From an uncultured Lachnospiraceae bacterium (GTDB taxonomy: Bacteria; Bacillota; Clostridia; Lachnospirales; Lachnospiraceae), in NCBI GenBank assembly GCA_910586405.1, contig CAJUII010000004.1:7387-17138 (forward strand): 9,752 nt of DNA. The letters are read 5' to 3'. A program made the position numbers and the translations under genes. The notes beneath the pieces were generated by a model. The model did no database searches and was not told where the DNA came from. It was given only the letters and a program-made list of their open reading frames with translations. This document shows positions 6,781 through 9,752 of the stretch, piece after piece. Numbering within the stretch: the stretch's first letter is position 1; every line of letters begins with the position of its first letter.

Positions 6781-7641
6781 GCTCTTTATATATTCTGCGA
6801 TCGCCTTTTCCCAATCTGCAAACCGATACGCTGTCGTCAGCCGCAGCATATAATTATCCAGCACAGAATATGCGGGTCTGGGCGCAACGATACCTGTCGT
6901 ATTCCTGTCATACTCCTCTGTGGTGACAGTCTCCACCACGGTAGACTTTCCCGCTAATTTATAAAATTCCCTCGTGAAGTCTGCCCAGTTCGTGATTCCC
7001 TCACAAGTGCCATGAAACACCCCGAAATTATCCGTCGGAAGCAGATGTGCAATCATTTTGGCAAGCTCTTCTGCGCTGGTTGGCGATCCAAACTGATCTC
7101 CTACTACCGTCACCCGATCATGGGTTTCCGCCAGTCCAAGCATTGTCTTTACAAAGTTTTTTCCATCCCCATACAGCCATGCCGTTCGAACGATATAGTA
7201 TTCTCTGGCAAACTCCTTCACAAAATGCTCCCCCGCGAGCTTTGTCTTTCCGTAAACCGAGTTGGGCGCTGGTGTATCAAACTCTGTGTACGGTGCACTG
7301 GCATGTCCATCAAACACATAATCCGTAGAAATATGCATTAATTTGGCATGATTCCTTGACGCCGCAATACTCAGATTCCTCGGACCAATCGCATTGATCT
7401 TATATGCATTGTCAACGTCTGTCTCACAAGCATTGACATTCGTGTGCGCTGCACAGTTGATGATCGCGTAGGGTTTCACCTCGGAAACAAACCTGTCCAC
7501 TGCCTCAATTCTCGTGATGTCAAGCTCTGCCACATCCGTATTCACACACTCATACATTGGATCATTCTGATATATTTTATTGATTGCACGTCCTAGCTGC
7601 CCATTGCAGCCTGTGACAATGATTCTTTTAATCGCACTCAT
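6769..7641 (-). CDS. rfbD: dTDP-4-dehydrorhamnose reductase
   Basis: Reduces dTDP-4-keto-L-rhamnose to dTDP-L-rhamnose with NAD(P)H, the last step of the rhamnose donor pathway. The 290-residue length is normal for RmlD/RfbD. Motifs are GCNGQLG (11-17) for cofactor binding, NCAAHTNVNACE (62-73), HISTDYVFDG (103-112) with the catalytic Thr106, YGKTKLAGE (130-138) with the Tyr130/Lys134 pair, VRTAWLYG (151-158), GDQFGSPTS and the late RPAYSVLDN substrate-binding motif. rfbA, rfbB and rfbC, usually clustered with it, are not in the window. It follows ptsH after a 119-base gap with a hairpin, and its end overlaps the gmd promoter. AAAGGA precedes the ATG by about 11 bases. Related nucleotide-sugar reductases cannot be wholly excluded, but the motif set is strongly RmlD. 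Confidence 0.95.
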   Translation of the reverse strand: MSAIKRIIVTGCNGQLGRAINKIYQNDPMYECVNTDVAELDITRIEAVDRFVSEVKPYAIINCAAHTNVNACETDVDNAYKINAIGPRNLSIAASRNHAKLMHISTDYVFDGHASAPYTEFDTPAPNSVYGKTKLAGEHFVKEFAREYYIVRTAWLYGDGKNFVKTMLGLAETHDRVTVVGDQFGSPTSAEELAKMIAHLLPTDNFGVFHGTCEGITNWADFTREFYKLAGKSTVVETVTTEEYDRNTTGIVAPRPAYSVLDNYMLRLTTAYRFADWEKAIAEYIKSLSF

Positions 7642-7685
7642 CTTACACAGTTTCCTTTCACTCTACAGTTATCTTTTCTCATATA

Positions 7686-7714
7686 AATAAAGTCTATTCA
7701 TCAAAGTCTGCCAA
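7686..7714 (-). promoter_or_regulatory. Weak candidate promoter for rfbD
   Basis: The 95 bases between the hairpin and rfbD are AT-rich. The best minus-strand pair is TTGGCA (7709-7714, five of six) and TTTATT (7686-7691, four of six) with a 17-base spacer, placing a start near 7679. A second pair further downstream, TAGACT and GATAAC with a 17-base spacer, scores lower. The call rests mainly on position: rfbD follows a hairpin and a different functional block. Confidence 0.35.
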
Positions 7715-7736
7715 TCAGCACAAAACCATACAGTCA

Positions 7737-7765
7737 AGTAGGAGGAATACGCCCTTCCTCCTACT
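7737..7765 (-). terminator. Perfect 11-bp hairpin overlapping the ptsH stop: possible weak terminator or RNA-stabilising stem
   Basis: AGTAGGAGGAA (7737-7747) is exactly complementary to TTCCTCCTACT (7755-7765), with a 7-base loop. On the minus-strand transcript the stem begins inside the last codon of ptsH and includes its UAG stop. The bases after the stem (UGACUGUAUGGUUUUGUG) have only a short, interrupted U-run, so it is not a textbook rho-independent terminator. It may give partial termination, or protect the 3' end of the upstream message. The plus-strand direction has no U-tract at all. Confidence 0.6.
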
Positions 7766-8024
7766 CTCCCAATCCATTCTCTATTACTTTTACGATGGCT
7801 GTCAAAGCCTCATTCTCATCTGAGCCATCACAGAACAGCTCAATCTCATCACCACTTTTGATACATGCTCCCAATACGCTGAGCACGCTCTTTGCATTTG
7901 CCGTATTTCCGCGGAATGTAAAAGTTATCAGCGAGTTAAACTGCATCGCTTCCTTACACAATATCCCTGCCGGACGCAGATGCAGTCCCGTAGGATTCTT
8001 AATAACCACCTTCTGACGAACCAT
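7761..8024 (-). CDS. ptsH: HPr family phosphocarrier protein
   Basis: Small cytoplasmic phosphocarrier of the sugar phosphotransferase system, taking phosphate from PEP via enzyme I and passing it to EIIA proteins. The 87-residue length is standard. His15 lies in GLHLRPAG (13-20), the active-site loop, and Ser46 lies in NAKSVLSVLG (43-52), the site used by HPr kinase for catabolite control in Firmicutes. The active histidine is present, so it is not a Crh-type protein. The residue after His15 is Leu rather than the common Ala. The start has a near-ideal AGGAGGTG (8033-8040) 8 bases upstream. It follows glmM by 28 bases and is likely co-transcribed. Enzyme I (ptsI) does not follow it, so it may be a second, specialised HPr. 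Confidence 0.93.
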   Translation of the reverse strand: MVRQKVVIKNPTGLHLRPAGILCKEAMQFNSLITFTFRGNTANAKSVLSVLGACIKSGDEIELFCDGSDENEALTAIVKVIENGLGE

Positions 8025-8052
8025 ATATTTCGCACCTCCTGTACTTCTCCGG

Positions 8053-9402
8053 TCACAGCATCACGTTCTGTATCAGCTCTGCTAGTTCCCGCGCTTCTTG
8101 CTCTATCAGCCTTTGATCCTTTCCCTCTATCATCACGCGCACAAGCGGCTCTGTGCCCGAAGGGCGAATCAGCACTCTGCCCTCGTCCGCAAACTTCGCA
8201 TTCACATGCTCGATTGCCTCCGCGATCTCCGTGTACTCCATATAACTGTTTTTCTTGTGATTTGGCACCTTTGCCCCCACAAGTGCCTGCGGATACACTG
8301 TCATAATGGTCGCCAGCTCCGAGAGCGCTTTGCCCGTCTCCACCATAACCTGCAACAGATGCAGCGCGCTGAGAAGCCCGTCACCTGTGGTATTCTCATC
8401 CAAGAAAATAATGTGTCCTGACTGCTCTCCGCCAAGATTTGCGCCGATTTCAAGCATCCGCTCCATCACATAACGATCTCCCACCGTCGTCTGCTCGATA
8501 TGGATGCCGTTCTCCTTTCCCATGCGGAAGAATCCCAGATTGCTCATCACTGTAGCAACGATCGTATTATCCTTTAATGTGCCTTTCTCCTTCATGTGGT
8601 TGCCGACGATCGCCATGATCACATCCCCGTCAACCTGGTTGCCGTTTTCGTCCACGGCAAGCAGTCTGTCTGCATCGCCGTCAAATGCCAGCCCCACATT
8701 GGCCTTCTCGTACACTACACGCGCCTGCAGCTCCTCCATATGCGTCGAACCGCAGTTTGCATTGATATTTGTCCCGTCTGGATTATTGTGTATCGCCACT
8801 ATATCCGCGCCTAGCTCCTTGAGCGTCTCCACAGACGTGTAGTAGGCAGCGCCCTCCGCACAGTCCACCACAATTTTCATGCCGCTTAGGTCCACAGGAA
8901 CCGCCTGCACAGAATGGTTGATATATTCCTCCCGCGCGTCCGTGCGGTACTTGATCTTGCCCACGCTCGGCCCTGTTGGAAACTGGATATCCTTCATGCC
9001 ATTGCGAATCAGCCCCTCAATCTCATCCTCCATAGAGTCTGGCAGCTTAAAGCCCTTTCCATCAAAAAATTTTATGCCGTTAAACTCCACTGGATTGTGC
9101 GACGCTGATATCACTACGCCTGCATCCACTCTGTACTTCTGTGTCAGATAGGCGATCGCTGGCGTGGGAACCACACCCACATACACCACATTCGCCCCCA
9201 CAGAGCAGGCGCCTGCCATCAAGGCATTTGCCAGCATATCTCCTGAGATTCGAGTATCACAGCCCACCATGATCGTCGGCTTATGCGCATTCTCCTTTGA
9301 CAGCACATATGCGCCCGCCTGCCCTAACTGCATCGCCAAAAGCGGTGTCAGTTCATCATTTGCCACACCTCTGACTCCGTCTGTTCCAAATAATCTAGCC
9401 AT
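8053..9402 (-). CDS. glmM: Phosphoglucosamine mutase
   Basis: Interconverts glucosamine-6-phosphate and glucosamine-1-phosphate on the way to UDP-GlcNAc, the precursor of peptidoglycan and many surface glycans. The protein has 449 residues, close to the 448 of Bacillus GlmM. Motifs are FGTDGVRG (5-12), VISASHNPVEFNGIKFF (97-113) with Ser101 as the phosphorylated catalytic serine, DGDADR (241-246) binding Mg, GEQSGH (325-330) for sugar recognition, and RPSGTEP (413-419) for phosphate binding. The start is the ATG at 9402, because GGGAGG (9413-9418) lies 10 bases upstream and MARLFGTDGVRG is the conserved family start; the TTG at 9420 would add six unsupported residues. It follows the YbbR-domain gene by 20 bases. 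In several Firmicutes GlmM also binds and restrains the c-di-AMP cyclase CdaA. Confidence 0.98.
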   Translation of the reverse strand: MARLFGTDGVRGVANDELTPLLAMQLGQAGAYVLSKENAHKPTIMVGCDTRISGDMLANALMAGACSVGANVVYVGVVPTPAIAYLTQKYRVDAGVVISASHNPVEFNGIKFFDGKGFKLPDSMEDEIEGLIRNGMKDIQFPTGPSVGKIKYRTDAREEYINHSVQAVPVDLSGMKIVVDCAEGAAYYTSVETLKELGADIVAIHNNPDGTNINANCGSTHMEELQARVVYEKANVGLAFDGDADRLLAVDENGNQVDGDVIMAIVGNHMKEKGTLKDNTIVATVMSNLGFFRMGKENGIHIEQTTVGDRYVMERMLEIGANLGGEQSGHIIFLDENTTGDGLLSALHLLQVMVETGKALSELATIMTVYPQALVGAKVPNHKKNSYMEYTEIAEAIEHVNAKFADEGRVLIRPSGTEPLVRVMIEGKDQRLIEQEARELAELIQNVML

Positions 9403-9422
9403 CTGTTCTAATCCTCCCAAAT

Positions 9423-9752
9423 TTATTCATTATTAGTATCTGCATTCTCTCCATTATTAACACTATTCTCTGATTCTTGTTCAATTTCCTCCAATATCAC
9501 TGTCATCTGATACGACTGTTCCAATTTCACAGTATCCGGCAGATTAAATGTGAGCTCTCCCTGATAGACACCCGCACTCCACTCTGCAAGTCCCAGCTTC
9601 TGCTGCAAACTGTCCATATCGATCACGCCGATCACGCTATCGTCCATCACTGCATCCACTGCGGCTCTTGTACCCGATATGCGGATTGTATAGGACTCCT
9701 GCTCCTCCACTTCCTTCAGTGACACATTCAAATTCTCCGGCTTGTTGCCAGC
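9423..9752 (-). CDS. cdaR: YbbR-domain protein, probable c-di-AMP cyclase regulator CdaR (C-terminal part)
   Basis: Only the last 109 residues are in the window; the frame is open to the edge, reading A G N K P E N L before the first possible internal start (a TTG at 9731, not a real start). The visible part is one YbbR-type beta domain: YTIRISGTRAAVDAVMDD, a VIDMDSLQQKLG segment, GVYQGELTFNLPDTVKLE and QMTVILEE. An acidic, Asn-rich tail ends the protein. CdaR proteins are membrane-anchored with several such repeats outside the cell and modulate the cyclase CdaA. The call rests on one domain plus the position 20 bases before glmM, which matches the conserved cdaA-cdaR-glmM order. cdaA itself would lie outside the window. 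Confidence 0.75.
   Translation of the reverse strand, partial: AGNKPENLNVSLKEVEEQESYTIRISGTRAAVDAVMDDSVIGVIDMDSLQQKLGLAEWSAGVYQGELTFNLPDTVKLEQSYQMTVILEEIEQESENSVNNGENADTNNE

Noticed and set aside
9403..9420. Six-residue extension of GlmM from a TTG at 9420
   Set aside because: It would place the start upstream of the ribosome binding site at 9413-9418; the conserved family N-terminus begins at the ATG at 9402.
1..9752. Search for tRNA or rRNA genes, CRISPR repeats, transposase fragments, inverted terminal repeats and riboswitches
   Set aside because: Genes are packed with gaps of at most 119 bases, and nothing resembling these elements was seen by eye.

Overview
All genes in this window lie on the minus strand, so the biological order runs from the high-coordinate end to the low one. 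The window suggests a Gram-positive, low-to-mid GC member of the Clostridia, most like a Lachnospiraceae gut anaerobe. The evidence is the YbbR/CdaR-GlmM gene pair, an HPr with both His15 and Ser46, strong AGGAGG ribosome binding sites, and a Spo0A-type DNA-binding domain, which is restricted to endospore-forming Firmicutes and their relatives. This taxonomic call is an inference from gene content, not from a marker gene.

The first region (9752 to about 7737) is a housekeeping block. It holds the C-terminal end of a YbbR-domain protein (probable CdaR), phosphoglucosamine mutase GlmM and the phosphocarrier HPr. It ends in a perfect 11-bp hairpin that overlaps the HPr stop codon. GlmM feeds UDP-GlcNAc and cell-wall synthesis, and in many Firmicutes it is encoded with the c-di-AMP regulators CdaA/CdaR.

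The second region (7736 to 1) is the start of a surface-polysaccharide (capsule or exopolysaccharide) locus. It opens with rfbD, the last step of dTDP-L-rhamnose synthesis. A well-formed sigma-A-like promoter lies across the end of rfbD and reads into a tightly packed gene set: gmd and fcl (GDP-D-mannose to GDP-L-fucose), a 139-residue stand-alone Spo0A C-terminal domain protein, a GtrB/DPM1-like membrane glycosyltransferase, a TuaG-like family 2 glycosyltransferase, a polyprenyl-phosphate sugar-1-phosphate transferase that would prime the repeat unit, and a Wzz-type chain-length protein carrying a degenerate tyrosine-kinase-like cytoplasmic domain. Gaps between these genes run from an 8-base overlap to 25 bases, which fits one polycistronic message. 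Flippase, polymerase and further glycosyltransferases are not in the window and would be expected beyond position 1.

The most unusual element is the Spo0A-type DNA-binding domain without a receiver domain, sitting inside the polysaccharide operon; it is a candidate phosphorylation-independent local regulator. The second is the Wzz-like protein whose fused cytoplasmic domain keeps the outline of a BY-kinase but has lost the P-loop. No RNA gene, CRISPR array, insertion sequence or attachment site was seen, and no gene-free stretch exceeds about 120 bases.
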